From the NCBI RefSeq assembly GCF_026240905.1, contig NZ_JAPEVI010000003.1, positions 3,472,001-3,536,000 on the forward strand: DNA of 64,000 nt. The letters are read 5' to 3'. This DNA is from Roseibium salinum. GTDB lineage: Bacteria > Pseudomonadota > Alphaproteobacteria > Rhizobiales > Stappiaceae. The notes under the pieces are model-generated. The model was not told where the DNA came from. It did not search any database and saw only the letters and a list, made by a program, of their open reading frames with translations. The stretch's first letter is position 1; every line of letters begins with the position of its first letter. The translations under genes were made by a program, and so were the position numbers. This document shows positions 1 to 9,311 of the stretch, one piece after another.

Positions 1-389
1 GCATTGGCGCCCATGGCGGCGGGCAGCACACCGGCGACCGGAGCCAGCGTGCCGTCGAGCCCGAGCTCGCCAAGCACCACATAGCCTTGCAGGAATTCCG
101 CGGGAATCGCGCCGATTGCCGTCATCACGCCGAGCGCGATCGGCAGATCGTAATGGGAGCCTTCCTTGGGCAGGTCGGCAGGCGCGAGGTTGACGGTGAC
201 GCGTTTTGCCGGAAGCGCCAGGCCGGAGGCGGAGAGGGCGGCGCGCACGCGCTCCCGGCTTTCCCCGACGGCCTTGTCGGGCAGGCCGACCACGTTGAAG
301 GCAACGGCGCCCGGTCCGACATGCACCTGCACGTCCACCGGCACGGCCTCAATGCCCTGAAAGGCAACCGTCGTTATCTTGCTGACCAT
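1..389 (-). CDS. YifB/ComM family Mg-chelatase-like AAA+ ATPase, N-terminal part (cut by window edge)
   Basis: The first 129 codons are present; the rest lies beyond the left edge. The protein opens MVSKITTVAFQGIEAVPVDV and continues with the Lon-like S5-fold N-terminal domain typical of YifB/ComM, including VVGLPDKAVGESRERVRAA and the motif LPKEGSHYDLPIALG. Family members carry a central Mg-chelatase AAA+ ATPase domain, not visible here, and ComM acts as a helicase promoting branch migration during natural transformation. The ATG at 387-389 is the family start. Function in this organism is inferred from family only. Confidence 0.93.
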   Translation of the reverse strand, partial: MVSKITTVAFQGIEAVPVDVQVHVGPGAVAFNVVGLPDKAVGESRERVRAALSASGLALPAKRVTVNLAPADLPKEGSHYDLPIALGVMTAIGAIPAEFLQGYVVLGELGLDGTLAPVAGVLPAAMGAN

Positions 390-566
390 GCCCCAGCCTC
401 AACTTTCAGATGAGGATCAACCAACCATATCTCGCCAAGGGATGCAAGAACAAAGGCGGAACGCGCACGCGCTGCAACGCCTTTCAGGTTAGGCAAAGGT
501 CCCTGGCTTGTCCGGGCTGTTCCGAACCCCGCATGCCGGGGCGCCGCCAGCCGCACGGGCCGATGA

Positions 567-794
567 TCAGGACGCCAGCGTGTGCCAGGTCCGGCCGCCG
601 GAATAGCCGCGGGCGCGGGAGAGGATCTCGTCCAGGTACTCGGGAACACAGAACCGCTCGCTGGTCATCAGCCGGTTTGCTTCCAGCCATTCCGAAACCA
701 GCTCGATCATCTTGTCCGGATCTTTTTCGAACATGGCACGGCACAGCTCGACGTCGAGCTGAATGTTGTTTTCTTCTATGTCGGTCAGGATCAT
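567..794 (-). CDS. Small conserved-looking hypothetical protein
   Basis: A 75-residue acidic protein without signal peptide or membrane segment, beginning MILTDIEENNIQLDVELC. It is rich in charged residues and predicted helix and ends GGRTWHTLAS. The ATG at 794 is preceded by a weak GGAA. A TTG at 848 in the same frame is less likely. It lies between yifB and the MFS gene, all on the minus strand. I do not recognise a domain. The codon third positions are G/C-biased in this frame, which supports coding, but the call rests on that and on protein-like composition. Confidence 0.5.
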   Translation of the reverse strand: MILTDIEENNIQLDVELCRAMFEKDPDKMIELVSEWLEANRLMTSERFCVPEYLDEILSRARGYSGGRTWHTLAS

Positions 795-919
795 GGTTCC
801 GGTCGTTTTTGTAATATCAATCAATGCGTGCTTGAAGGATGCTCGCAATTTCCGGGACTTGCCACAAAATATCGGTTATGCGCCGTCGAGCGTTCATAAT
901 GGACTGTTATGGACGTCCC

Positions 920-2092
920 TCAGTCTGCGGACCTGAACACGGCAAGCCCGCAGCACAACAGCCCGGCAGCCACGAACAGCGCGGAAAGCCCGACGACGGG
1001 AATCAGAAAGCCGCTGATGACCGGCCCGATGCCCTGCCCCAGCGAAATCAGGAAGAAGGTGAAGCCGAAGCCGATCGACGGTGTCTCGCGGAAGATCCGC
1101 ATGCTCCACATGCCGAACAGGGCGGTCATCACGATGAAGCCCGTGCCGAAGCTTGCGGCCGAGAGGTAGATGCCGAGTTTGGTGCCGATCAGCAGCGGCA
1201 GGGCGGCCACGGCGGCCCCGACCGCGATCGCCAGCGTCCGGTAGGTTCTGCGCAAGCCCCACCGGTCGACCAGTCCGCCGGCAAAGCAGCCGGTGACGCC
1301 GGACATGCCGAGCACGATCCAGAACAGGATGGAATCGCGCGGATTTCCCGTCAGGGCCCATAACAGTTCGACAGCATAGGTCCAGTAGACCGCCGTCACC
1401 ACCCCGAACAGCAGGGCGGCAATGAACAGCGGCCTGGCGGTTTTGTGCAGCAGGAACCGGATCGACACCGCCGCCGCGGTCTTGCCGGAGCGGATGTGGC
1501 GGTTGGGCAGGGTGAACATGTTCCAGACCGTGATGACCAGCGCGAGGGCGGCAAAGATCATCCAGGCAAGACGCCAGTCTTCGCCCGCGTAAAGGGCGAG
1601 CGGACCGGCAAGAGCCACGCCGAAACCTGTGCCCGAATTGATCCAGGCATAGATCGAGTTCTGCCGGCGGGGCTCCGTATGGCGGACGATGACATCGGAA
1701 AAGGGCGGATAGGCGAGGCCAGGACTGGTGCCGGCCACGAAGACGCCGACGGCCAGGATCAGCGGATCCGGGGAAACGGCGATGATCGCCATGCCCGAGG
1801 CCGCCGCCAGGCCGCCCAGGAGGATCGGCAACCGCGGCCCGACGACGGTGGACAGCCATGAGCCGGCAAAGGTCGCGGCCAGGTAGCCCAGATAGGACGA
1901 ACCGGCGATCAGCCCGACCGTTTCCGGTGACAGGCCGAATTCCTGACGGATTTCGGGCAGGAAAAGGCCGAAGCAATAGCGTGCGAGGCCGTATGTGGCG
2001 GCCACAATGGCAAGGCCCGCAGCGGTTAGACTACGGGCCTTCACGGTGCTGTCAGATCCGGCGGGAGAGCTGGAAGTGAAGTGTCTCGTCAT
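920..2092 (-). CDS. MFS transporter, YbfB/YjiJ-like
   Basis: A 390-residue integral membrane protein with about 12 hydrophobic segments, the usual major facilitator size. Visible MFS features are a glycine-rich first helix, an A-like loop (GSWLSTVVGPRLPILLGG) between helices 2 and 3, and a second-half loop DRWGLRRTYRTLA. The helix 1 pattern ATYGLARYCFGLFLPEI resembles the YbfB/YjiJ group. The start overlaps the 3' end of the upstream methyltransferase gene by about 41 bases; an in-frame GTG at 2044 would remove the overlap. Overlap implies translational coupling, so it may export or import the methyltransferase product. The substrate is unknown. Confidence 0.85.
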   Translation of the reverse strand: MTRHFTSSSPAGSDSTVKARSLTAAGLAIVAATYGLARYCFGLFLPEIRQEFGLSPETVGLIAGSSYLGYLAATFAGSWLSTVVGPRLPILLGGLAAASGMAIIAVSPDPLILAVGVFVAGTSPGLAYPPFSDVIVRHTEPRRQNSIYAWINSGTGFGVALAGPLALYAGEDWRLAWMIFAALALVITVWNMFTLPNRHIRSGKTAAAVSIRFLLHKTARPLFIAALLFGVVTAVYWTYAVELLWALTGNPRDSILFWIVLGMSGVTGCFAGGLVDRWGLRRTYRTLAIAVGAAVAALPLLIGTKLGIYLSAASFGTGFIVMTALFGMWSMRIFRETPSIGFGFTFFLISLGQGIGPVISGFLIPVVGLSALFVAAGLLCCGLAVFRSAD

Positions 2093-3086
2093 CAGTCAGG
2101 GTCTCGCCGGTAATCTCGAAATGTCCGCCGTGCCGCCTGTAGTGGCGATACTGATCGAGGTTCAGTTTCAGGCAGAAGTTGGAAACGTGCAAGTTTCTTC
2201 CCTTGATTGTACTCGAAAATTCTTCGCCAAGGATGGCGACCTGCGCCGTCTGACCGTCGTGGAAGGTCACGGGCAGGAGAAAGAACCGGTTGACCGACGG
2301 TGCACTGCGGTCCACCGCCTGTTCAAAGGCGATGCGCGAAAAGCGCTGCATGGCGGGGTGCGCGTAAAAAGCCGGGATGTTTTCGATGTGCCGGTCCGCG
2401 TAAAGCTGGCTTTCCGACAGGAGATAGTCGCCGGGCCGGGCAATGTCGCGGAGCCACTGGTTGACGACGAACGGATCGTCATTGCCTTCCTGAAAGCCGA
2501 GCATGGTGATGAGCGCGGCCGGCCCGTCGTCTTCCACCGCATCGCTCAGTCGGAAGGCATCGAAAGACGTGGTGACGAATTCCAGCGGCGTGTCGGGCAG
2601 AATTTCCTCAAGAGCCGCGCGCATATGGGCGCTCGACATCGGATTGATGTCGACGGCGATGTAGCGGTCAATCTCGACCCCCAGCTCCAGCAGCGTCTTC
2701 ACGATGAAGCCGGTCTTGACCGGCTCGGGACCCAGCTCGACATAGATCAGCGGCTTGCCGCTGAACGTCTCCGCAACCTTCGCGCAGATGTCCTCAAGGG
2801 CCCTGCGGAACGAACTGCCCGTTTCCGACAGGCGGCCGAGCGCGTGCGATCCGACACCGGCCTCGTTCAGTTCCCGCATCAGGCGGAACACCTCGTCGAG
2901 ATGATCCGCCGAGGACTTCGGCCGTCCGGCATTGGTGTATTTCACCCGGTTGTCCTGGGTGACGATGCGGTCGAGACTGAATTCGGTATGTGAAGCGATT
3001 GCCCTATGCACCCGGCGCTGCAGGGACAGGGGTCTCTCATTTACATCCAGATGGTCCGGTTGGCCGATTGTAAGCGCGAGTGTCAT
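2052..3086 (-). CDS. EgtD-like (histidine-specific methyltransferase family) SAM-dependent methyltransferase
   Basis: A 344-residue soluble protein. The central part has a Rossmann-type SAM site, YVELGPEPVKTGFIVKTLL, followed by the acidic strand end RYIAVDINPMS. Further on, TMLGFQEGNDDPF and RDIARPGDYLL resemble the LG..GN..P and PGD.LL segments of the Methyltransf_33 (EgtD, histidine-specific) family. EgtD trimethylates histidine in ergothioneine synthesis, but no egtB, egtC or egtE is nearby, so another amino-acid-like substrate is possible. It is the first gene of a two-gene unit with the MFS transporter and is divergent from a LysR gene. Family assignment is by motif recognition and is moderate. 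Confidence 0.62.
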   Translation of the reverse strand: MTLALTIGQPDHLDVNERPLSLQRRVHRAIASHTEFSLDRIVTQDNRVKYTNAGRPKSSADHLDEVFRLMRELNEAGVGSHALGRLSETGSSFRRALEDICAKVAETFSGKPLIYVELGPEPVKTGFIVKTLLELGVEIDRYIAVDINPMSSAHMRAALEEILPDTPLEFVTTSFDAFRLSDAVEDDGPAALITMLGFQEGNDDPFVVNQWLRDIARPGDYLLSESQLYADRHIENIPAFYAHPAMQRFSRIAFEQAVDRSAPSVNRFFLLPVTFHDGQTAQVAILGEEFSSTIKGRNLHVSNFCLKLNLDQYRHYRRHGGHFEITGETLTDDETLHFQLSRRI

Positions 3087-3142
3087 ATCGGGTACCCACT
3101 TTGATGAAAGAGACTCTCGGATTACGGGATATATTTTCCTAA

Positions 3143-3154
3143 TATAAATTTATA
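3143..3154. promoter_or_regulatory. AT-rich palindrome in the methyltransferase/lysR divergent promoter
   Basis: A perfect 12-base palindrome TATAAATTTATA lies in a strikingly AT-rich stretch between the divergent starts at 3086 and 3251. This is the usual place for LysR-type regulator binding (T-N11-A sites) and for the two promoters. The assignment is positional inference; the palindrome itself is seen directly. Confidence 0.35.
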
Positions 3155-3250
3155 ATTGCAGCACCTCATAATAGAACGTTATGCTTGGCTGATGTTGGGG
3201 GACCGGGATCCGCAACGCCCGGATTTCGGATAAGACGGAGGCATTCGGGA

Positions 3251-4159
3251 ATGACTATCGGCCGTTTTAACATTGAGTTGCTGGAGGCCTTCGTTGCTGT
3301 TGCAGAGGCAGGCAACGTAACTCATGCCGGATCCAGGCTGAACCGCACGCAACCTTGCGTAAGCACGCAGCTCAGACGGCTGGAAGATCGTGTCGGCAAA
3401 CCGCTGATCGAACGCAATGCGCGCACCATGAACCTCACCCCTGCCGGACGTATCCTCTATCAGCATGCCCTCGACATTCTCAGGTCCCACGAGGAAGCGC
3501 GGCTGCGCCTGTCGGCACCGGAACTGACGGGAACGGTGCATGTAGGTTTGCCGGAATGGTACGCGACGGGCCAGTTGCAGTCGATTTTCTGCAACTTCGT
3601 CAAGATCCACCCGAACGTCAAACTGGAAATGACGGTGGCGGACAGCGCCACCCTCCACGACATGCTGGCCAACAACGACATCAACCTCGCCATCGCGCTG
3701 GCGGGACCCGGCCGGGCGAAGTCGAGCACGATCGTGGAAGAACCCCTGCACTGGGCCGCCAGCGAAGACTGCCCGCTGACCGATCCGCTGCCGCTGATCA
3801 TGTTCCCCGAGCCATGCCCTTTCCGCGAACAGGCCTTCAGCGCCCTGGCGCGCGCGGGACGGCACTGGTACGAGCGCATCACCACGACAAGCGTCGCCGC
3901 CGCCCAGGTTGCGGTGATGTCCGGCGCCGGCGTCTGCTGCCTGCCGTCAGGCGCCATCCTGGACGGGTTCAGGGTCCTGAAGGAACAGCACGGCTTCCCG
4001 AAACTGCCGGGCACCGAACTGGCCATCTACACCCAGTCGAAAACCCAGTCGCCGATCGTCGATTACCTGGAAGAACATCTCAACGAACTCCTCCAGAACG
4101 TCACGGCCCAGCATTCGGCCCTGGCGGGAAAGACCCAGCCGGACCTCAGGGTGGTGTGA
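3251..4159 (+). CDS. LysR family transcriptional regulator
   Basis: A 302-residue protein beginning MTIGRFNIELLEAFVAVAEA, a standard LysR winged helix-turn-helix N-terminus, with the recognition region TQPCVSTQLRRLEDRVGKPL and NLTPAGRILYQHA. The remainder is a periplasmic-binding-protein-like effector domain from about residue 92. The ATG at 3251 is chosen because GGAGG ends ten bases upstream. It is divergent from the EgtD-like/MFS pair, the classical LysR arrangement, so it probably controls those genes. The effector is unknown. Confidence 0.92.
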   Translation: MTIGRFNIELLEAFVAVAEAGNVTHAGSRLNRTQPCVSTQLRRLEDRVGKPLIERNARTMNLTPAGRILYQHALDILRSHEEARLRLSAPELTGTVHVGLPEWYATGQLQSIFCNFVKIHPNVKLEMTVADSATLHDMLANNDINLAIALAGPGRAKSSTIVEEPLHWAASEDCPLTDPLPLIMFPEPCPFREQAFSALARAGRHWYERITTTSVAAAQVAVMSGAGVCCLPSGAILDGFRVLKEQHGFPKLPGTELAIYTQSKTQSPIVDYLEEHLNELLQNVTAQHSALAGKTQPDLRVV

Positions 4160-4256
4160 AAGACCTGCCGGACCGGCAGTCGCGAAATGTGCCTGCCCCG
4201 CTCCGAGCACGTCGAACGGGTGTTCGTCCGGACCGGCTGCTGCAATCCCCTTGCGC

Positions 4257-7241
4257 CTAATGTGCCTCGTCCCAGTTGTCCGCGGCCCTTGCATCGACCT
4301 GCAGGGGCACTGACAGCTTCAGGGCCGGGTCGCAGGCGTTTTCCATGACGTGGCGGATCACCGGGATGGTGTCCTCGACTTCGCCGTCGGGCACTTCGAA
4401 GATCAGTTCGTCATGCACCTGCAGCAGCATCTGCGCGTTCAGCTTCGAGCCCTGCAGCCTTTGCTCCATGCGCACCATGGCGCGGCGGAGAATATCGGCG
4501 GCGGAGCCCTGGATCGGGGCGTTGATGGCGGCGCGCTCATAGAAGGCGCGGTGGTTCGGATTGTTGGTGTTCACTTCCGGATAATGGGCCTTGCGGCCGA
4601 AGATCGTGGTGACATAGCCGTTGGCATGCACCAGCTTCTTGGTCTCTTCCATGTAGTCCCGGATGCCCGGGAACCGTTCGAAATAGGTCTTGATGTAATC
4701 GCCCGCCTCGCCGCGCGAGATGCCGAGCTGGTTGGCGAGACCGAAGGCGGAAATGCCGTAGATGATGCCGAAATTGATGGCTTTCGCCCGGCGGCGGACC
4801 ATCGGGTCCATGCCTTCGATCGGCGTGCCGAACATTTCGCTTGCCGTCATGGCGTGAATGTCGAGCCCGTCGTCGAAGGCCTTCTTCAATTGCGGAATAT
4901 CGGCCATGTGCGCCAGCACCCGCAGCTCGATCTGGCTGTAGTCGGCGGAGATCAGCTTGTGGCCCTTTTCGGAAATGAAAGCCTTGCGGATCTTGCGCCC
5001 CTCTTCCGTGCGCACCGGAATGTTCTGCAGGTTCGGCTCGGACGACGACAGGCGGCCCGTCGTGGTCGCCGCCAGCGCGTAGGAGGTGTGCACCCGCCCC
5101 GTTTCCGGGTTGATGTAGCCGGGCAGGGCGTCGGAATAGGTGGATTTCAGCTTCGAGAGCTGGCGCCAGGCGACGATTTTCGACGGCAGCAAATGGCCTT
5201 CGGCGGCGAGATCGTCCAGCACCTGGACGGAGGTCGACCAGGCGCCCGTCTTGGTTTTCTTGCCCCCCGGCAGGCCCATCTTGCCAAACAGGATGTCGCC
5301 CAGCTGCTTGGGCGAGCCGATGTTGAAGCTCTGGCCGGCAAGCTCGTGGATTTCCGCTTCCAGCCCGGCCATCCCCTGAGCGAAATCTCCGGAGAGCCGC
5401 GACAGCATCTGCCGGTCGACGGAAATGCCGCGCCTTTCCATGCGCGCCAGCACCGGCACCATCGGCCGCTCCAGCGTCTCGTAGACGGTTGCCATCCGGT
5501 CGGCGGCAAGGCGCGGCTTCAGGATCAGCCACAGTCGCAGGGTGACATCCGCGTCCTCGGCGGCATAGGCGGTCGCCTTGTCGAGCGGCACCTTGTCGAA
5601 GGTGATCAGGGACTTTCCCGAGCCGCAGATTTCCTTGAACGGGATCGGCTTGTGGCCCAGCCAGCGCTCGGACAACTCGTCCATGCCGTTGCCGCCCTTG
5701 CCCGCATCTACCGTATAGGAGAGCAGCATAGTGTCGTCATAGGGGCCGATCTCGATGCCGTAGCGGCTCATCAGCAGCCAGTCATACTTGAGGTTCTGCG
5801 CGACCTTGAGAACCGACCGGTCCTCGAGCATCGGTTTCAGGACCTCCAGGGCCTCCCTCAGCGGGAGCTGGCCGGCAATAAGGCCTCCGCCGCCCAGAAG
5901 GTCCGCCTCGCCGTCCACGTGGGCCAGTGGCACGTAGCAGGCCTTGCCGGGCTCGGTGGCGAGCGACAGCCCCACGAGATCCGCCTGCATGGCATCAAGC
6001 GACGTGGTTTCCGTGTCGAAGGCGACATAGCCCTTCTCACGGGCCGCGTCGCACCACTCCCTCAGCCGGTCGAGGCTGGTGACGGTCTCGTAGGCGCTTG
6101 AATCGACCGGGATCGCCTTGATGCTCTCGGCCCGGGCATCGGCCACGGTCTGCGGCACCATCATGCCCTCGTTGCCGGGCGACAGGTCGCCCGCAGCCTT
6201 TGCCGCTTCCGCGCCGCCCGGGGCTTCCCCGCGCTCCACCATGCGTCCCTTGTGGTCCGGAACGTCCCAACCCGGCACCTGGAATTCCGCCGCTTCGACG
6301 CTTTCCAGATCCGCGCCGGTCGTCTCGGCGACGCGGCGGGTCAGCGTATTGAAGCCCATCGTCTTCAGGAAGCTGATCGCTTTTGCGCCATCGATATGAT
6401 TGACGAAGAGGTCGGTGACCGGAACTTCCACCGGCACATCCAGCTTGAGCGTTACCAGTTCCCTGGAAACGCGCGCCTGCTCGGCGAATTCGATCAGGTT
6501 TTCCCGCCGCTTGTTCTGCTTGATGGTCCCGGCCCGGGCCAGAAGCGTCTCCAGGTCGCCGAACTCGTTGATGAGCAGCGCCGCGGTCTTGAGGCCGATC
6601 CCCGGCACGCCGGGCACGTTGTCGACGCTGTCGCCCGCCAGCGACTGGACCTCGATGACCTTGTCCGGGCCGACGCCGAATTTCTCGAAGACTTCCGCCT
6701 CGCCGAAGATCTTGTTCTTCATCGTGTCGATCATGCCGACCTTCGGGCCGATGAGCTGCATCAGGTCCTTGTCGCCGGAGACGATCGTCACCCGTGCGCC
6801 CATATCCGCGGCCTGGCGGGCATAGGTCGCGATCAGGTCGTCGGCTTCAAAGCCTTCCTGCTCGATGCAATGCACGGAAAAGGCGCGGGTCGCCTCCCGG
6901 ATCAGGCCGAACTGCGGCACCAGGTCTTCCGGCGGTTCCGGGCGTTGGGCCTTGTATTCCGGGTAAATGTCGTTGCGGAACGTCTTGGCGGAATGATCGA
7001 AGATCACCGCGAAATGGGTCGGCTCGTCGCCTTCTTCCGGGGTAAGGCCCTCCTGCAGCAGCTTCCAGAGCATGTTGCAGAAGCCGGAGACGGCGCCGAC
7101 CGGCAGGCCGTCGGGCTTGCGCGTCAGCGGTGGCAGCGCGTGATAGGCGCGGAAGATGAAGGTGGAGCCGTCGACCAGGATGAGATGGTCGTTGGCGGTG
7201 AGGGCGGGGGAAGAATCTTGCGTCGACATGGCGCGGATCAT
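4257..7241 (-). CDS. polA: DNA polymerase I
   Basis: At 994 residues this is a full three-domain Pol I. The 5'-3' flap nuclease occupies about residues 15-300 (LVDGSTFIFRAYHALPPLT, GDKDLMQLIG, GDSVDNVPGVPGIG). The 3'-5' proofreading domain keeps its catalytic residues (AFDTETTSLD, QNLKYDWLL, YAAEDADVTLRLW). The polymerase domain has motif A DYSQIELRVLAH, motif B RRRAKAINFGIIYG and motif C LQVHDELIFEV. It joins Okazaki fragments and fills repair gaps. An ATG at 7229 (MSTQDSS) could be the true start; neither has a clear ribosome binding site. It is transcribed convergently with the lysR gene. Confidence 0.98.
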   Translation of the reverse strand: MIRAMSTQDSSPALTANDHLILVDGSTFIFRAYHALPPLTRKPDGLPVGAVSGFCNMLWKLLQEGLTPEEGDEPTHFAVIFDHSAKTFRNDIYPEYKAQRPEPPEDLVPQFGLIREATRAFSVHCIEQEGFEADDLIATYARQAADMGARVTIVSGDKDLMQLIGPKVGMIDTMKNKIFGEAEVFEKFGVGPDKVIEVQSLAGDSVDNVPGVPGIGLKTAALLINEFGDLETLLARAGTIKQNKRRENLIEFAEQARVSRELVTLKLDVPVEVPVTDLFVNHIDGAKAISFLKTMGFNTLTRRVAETTGADLESVEAAEFQVPGWDVPDHKGRMVERGEAPGGAEAAKAAGDLSPGNEGMMVPQTVADARAESIKAIPVDSSAYETVTSLDRLREWCDAAREKGYVAFDTETTSLDAMQADLVGLSLATEPGKACYVPLAHVDGEADLLGGGGLIAGQLPLREALEVLKPMLEDRSVLKVAQNLKYDWLLMSRYGIEIGPYDDTMLLSYTVDAGKGGNGMDELSERWLGHKPIPFKEICGSGKSLITFDKVPLDKATAYAAEDADVTLRLWLILKPRLAADRMATVYETLERPMVPVLARMERRGISVDRQMLSRLSGDFAQGMAGLEAEIHELAGQSFNIGSPKQLGDILFGKMGLPGGKKTKTGAWSTSVQVLDDLAAEGHLLPSKIVAWRQLSKLKSTYSDALPGYINPETGRVHTSYALAATTTGRLSSSEPNLQNIPVRTEEGRKIRKAFISEKGHKLISADYSQIELRVLAHMADIPQLKKAFDDGLDIHAMTASEMFGTPIEGMDPMVRRRAKAINFGIIYGISAFGLANQLGISRGEAGDYIKTYFERFPGIRDYMEETKKLVHANGYVTTIFGRKAHYPEVNTNNPNHRAFYERAAINAPIQGSAADILRRAMVRMEQRLQGSKLNAQMLLQVHDELIFEVPDGEVEDTIPVIRHVMENACDPALKLSVPLQVDARAADNWDEAH

Positions 7242-7297
7242 GCCCGCAGCCAGCGCCGGAGAAAAGTCCTAAAGATGAAAATTCCGGCCCGCTCCCG

Positions 7298-8329
7298 TCA
7301 CTCAGCCGCGGGCGCCTGTTTTCCGGCGGTGGATGTCCCTCTCAGGTAGGCCCATCGCGGCCGTTTGAACAGGAACCAGCCGAGATCGGTCTTGCGGATC
7401 ATCCAGAACAGGATCATCGGGCTGACGGTGGCAACAATGGTGACGATCAACGAGATAGTGCCGGTATCCAGAACCCCGAGTTTCAGCAGAATGACGCGGG
7501 TGGCTCCCATGGGAAAGAAGAACGCCAGATAGATGACGATGGAGTTGGCGCCGAAATGGCGCAGGAAGCCGAGCCGCCCGAATTTCACGATCAATGCGCT
7601 GGTCAGGATGATGGCTCCGGCGCCCGCCGCGCCGAGCGCAAGCGAGACGAGCGGCTGCGCGGCCCAGCCGAGATAGACCAGGGCGCCGTTTATCCCGGCC
7701 CAGATCAGAAGAAAGCCGAGGCTCACGCCGATGCGCTCGCGCGCCCAGCCGGCGAGGGAAAAGATCTGCGGGGCGAAGATGTAGCCGGCATAGAAGAAAA
7801 CGAACCGGTTGGCGAATTCGTCGACAAGCAGCCAGCCGGTATGGATCTGCGCGATTTGCAACACCGCGCCGGCGCCGAGCACCAGCGGCCAGGGCACGCC
7901 CTTTTCATGGGCCAGTTTGCAGACCACGAAGAACACCGGCAGCATGTAGATGAACCACAGCGTGCCGAATGGCTCGAAGAAACTGAGGAAATAGAACTGC
8001 AGCGTTCCGCTGGCTCCCATCTCATCGACGAAGACCGGTGCCTTGACGACAAACTGGATGGTCATCCAGAGCGCGTAGAAGTAAGCGAAGTGCACGACCT
8101 TCCGGTCGAGATAGAGCTTCCAGTCCCGATTGATGACATTGGCCAGGAACAGGCCGGAAATCAGGAAGAAGTCGGGCATGCGGAACGGTGCGGCAAAGGC
8201 CACGACGGGATGCATCCAGCCGGTTTCGCCGGCGGCGGCCTCGACGCCGAGGACGGAATGCATCATCACCACGAAGATGATGCAGATGCCCTTGGCCGTA
8301 TCCACCCAGTCGACACGCTGTGCGCTCAT
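7298..8329 (-). CDS. Acyltransferase family 3 membrane protein
   Basis: A protein of 343 residues with about ten hydrophobic segments. The N-terminus RVDWVDTAKGICIIFVVMMHS is the typical opening of acyltransferase-3 (OafB/NolL/OpgC-type) enzymes, including the conserved histidine in helix 1, and R..DFFLISGLF follows. These enzymes transfer acetyl, succinyl or other acyl groups to sugars of exported glycans. The ATG at 8329 is chosen over an upstream start because it has a purine-rich GGGGG and fits the family start. No glycan gene is adjacent, so the acceptor is unknown. Confidence 0.85.
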   Translation of the reverse strand: MSAQRVDWVDTAKGICIIFVVMMHSVLGVEAAAGETGWMHPVVAFAAPFRMPDFFLISGLFLANVINRDWKLYLDRKVVHFAYFYALWMTIQFVVKAPVFVDEMGASGTLQFYFLSFFEPFGTLWFIYMLPVFFVVCKLAHEKGVPWPLVLGAGAVLQIAQIHTGWLLVDEFANRFVFFYAGYIFAPQIFSLAGWARERIGVSLGFLLIWAGINGALVYLGWAAQPLVSLALGAAGAGAIILTSALIVKFGRLGFLRHFGANSIVIYLAFFFPMGATRVILLKLGVLDTGTISLIVTIVATVSPMILFWMIRKTDLGWFLFKRPRWAYLRGTSTAGKQAPAAE

Positions 8330-8557
8330 GATGCCCCCGCCTTTGCCGGCACGACATGCAGATCGACCGCCGGCCCGGAGGAGCACTGTGCGTTCAGGCG
8401 AACGCAGGCAAGACGCTCTCCTGCGGGTGACCGATCAGCTTTTGACGTTCGATCGATTTCGACCGAACCTCCGCTGATCTACCGGGAACAGGTAAATATT
8501 ACGCATACGCGGTCAGTCACGATTTGGTGACCGGGCGGGCCGGCGCGATTTTTCGGG

Positions 8558-9073
8558 TCAGGCCTTGTCCGAACCGTCCCGCCAGGGGCTGATCCTGGAG
8601 GGGTCGGGGCCCTTGGCGCCATCCGCGGAACCCTCGTTGGTGGCCGACCAGTCGCCCTCGTCCAGATCGACCACCCGCTCGCCCGGCTTGCCGGGGCGCC
8701 TGCCGTCCTGGACGATGACCACATCCGACCGGGAAACGATGAACCGGGCCAGGGCTTCGCGGACGGGCGGAACGAACAGGAGCAGGCCGACGGCATCGGT
8801 CACGAAGCCCGGAATGAGCAGGAAAATGCTTGCCAGAACAATCATCGCGCCCTGCATGACCTCGTTGCCGGGAACACGCCCTGCATCCAGTTCGCGCTGC
8901 ATGCGCGTGAGCAGAGACAGCCCCTGCTGGCGCAGCATCAACGTGCCGGCCAGGGCGGTGACCACCGTCAGCAGGATCGTCGGAACGACACCGATCAGAC
9001 CGCCCACCCAGATGAACACTGCTATTTCAATCAGGGGAAGCAGAAGGATGCCTGCAATGATATAAAATCCCAC
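8558..9073 (-). CDS. fxsA: FxsA family membrane protein
   Basis: A protein of about 171 residues with several hydrophobic segments at the N-terminus (FYIIAGILLLPLIEIAVFIW, VPTILLTVVTALAG) and the FxsA signature MVLASIFLLIPGFVTDAVG-like segment, then a charged C-terminal tail. FxsA is an inner-membrane protein linked in E. coli to F-plasmid exclusion of phage T7. The cellular role is otherwise unclear. The GTG at 9073 is preferred because GACGGAG precedes it by five bases; an ATG at 9118 in the same frame is the alternative. It is divergent from the Tim44-like gene, a pairing common in rhizobia. Confidence 0.85.
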   Translation of the reverse strand: MGFYIIAGILLLPLIEIAVFIWVGGLIGVVPTILLTVVTALAGTLMLRQQGLSLLTRMQRELDAGRVPGNEVMQGAMIVLASIFLLIPGFVTDAVGLLLFVPPVREALARFIVSRSDVVIVQDGRRPGKPGERVVDLDEGDWSATNEGSADGAKGPDPSRISPWRDGSDKA

Positions 9074-9311
9074 GGGAACTCCGTCGTCTGTTAGTCTGTT
9101 AGGCCCTAAGGTAGACATTCGGCCGCAAAAATGCGAGCAGGCAACCGCAGAATAACAGCGTGGCGAATATTCTGTCTTGCTCTTGGGTCTGGATGCTGGT
9201 TCAAGGACCCCCTAGATATGGACCTAACAAACATCAAGCGCGGAGCGGCGCTCACCTGATAGCTCAAGGGGGGCGGCTTCTACGGCCTGAGAAGGGTAGC
9301 CGGAACGTAAA

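Noticed and set aside
4165..4179. Palindrome CTGCCGGACCGGCAG between lysR and polA ends
   Set aside because: The loop is too short and there is no T run, so I do not call a terminator.
4350..6101. A 583-codon open frame opposite polA
   Set aside because: Antisense to intact Pol I domains, with no recognisable motif.
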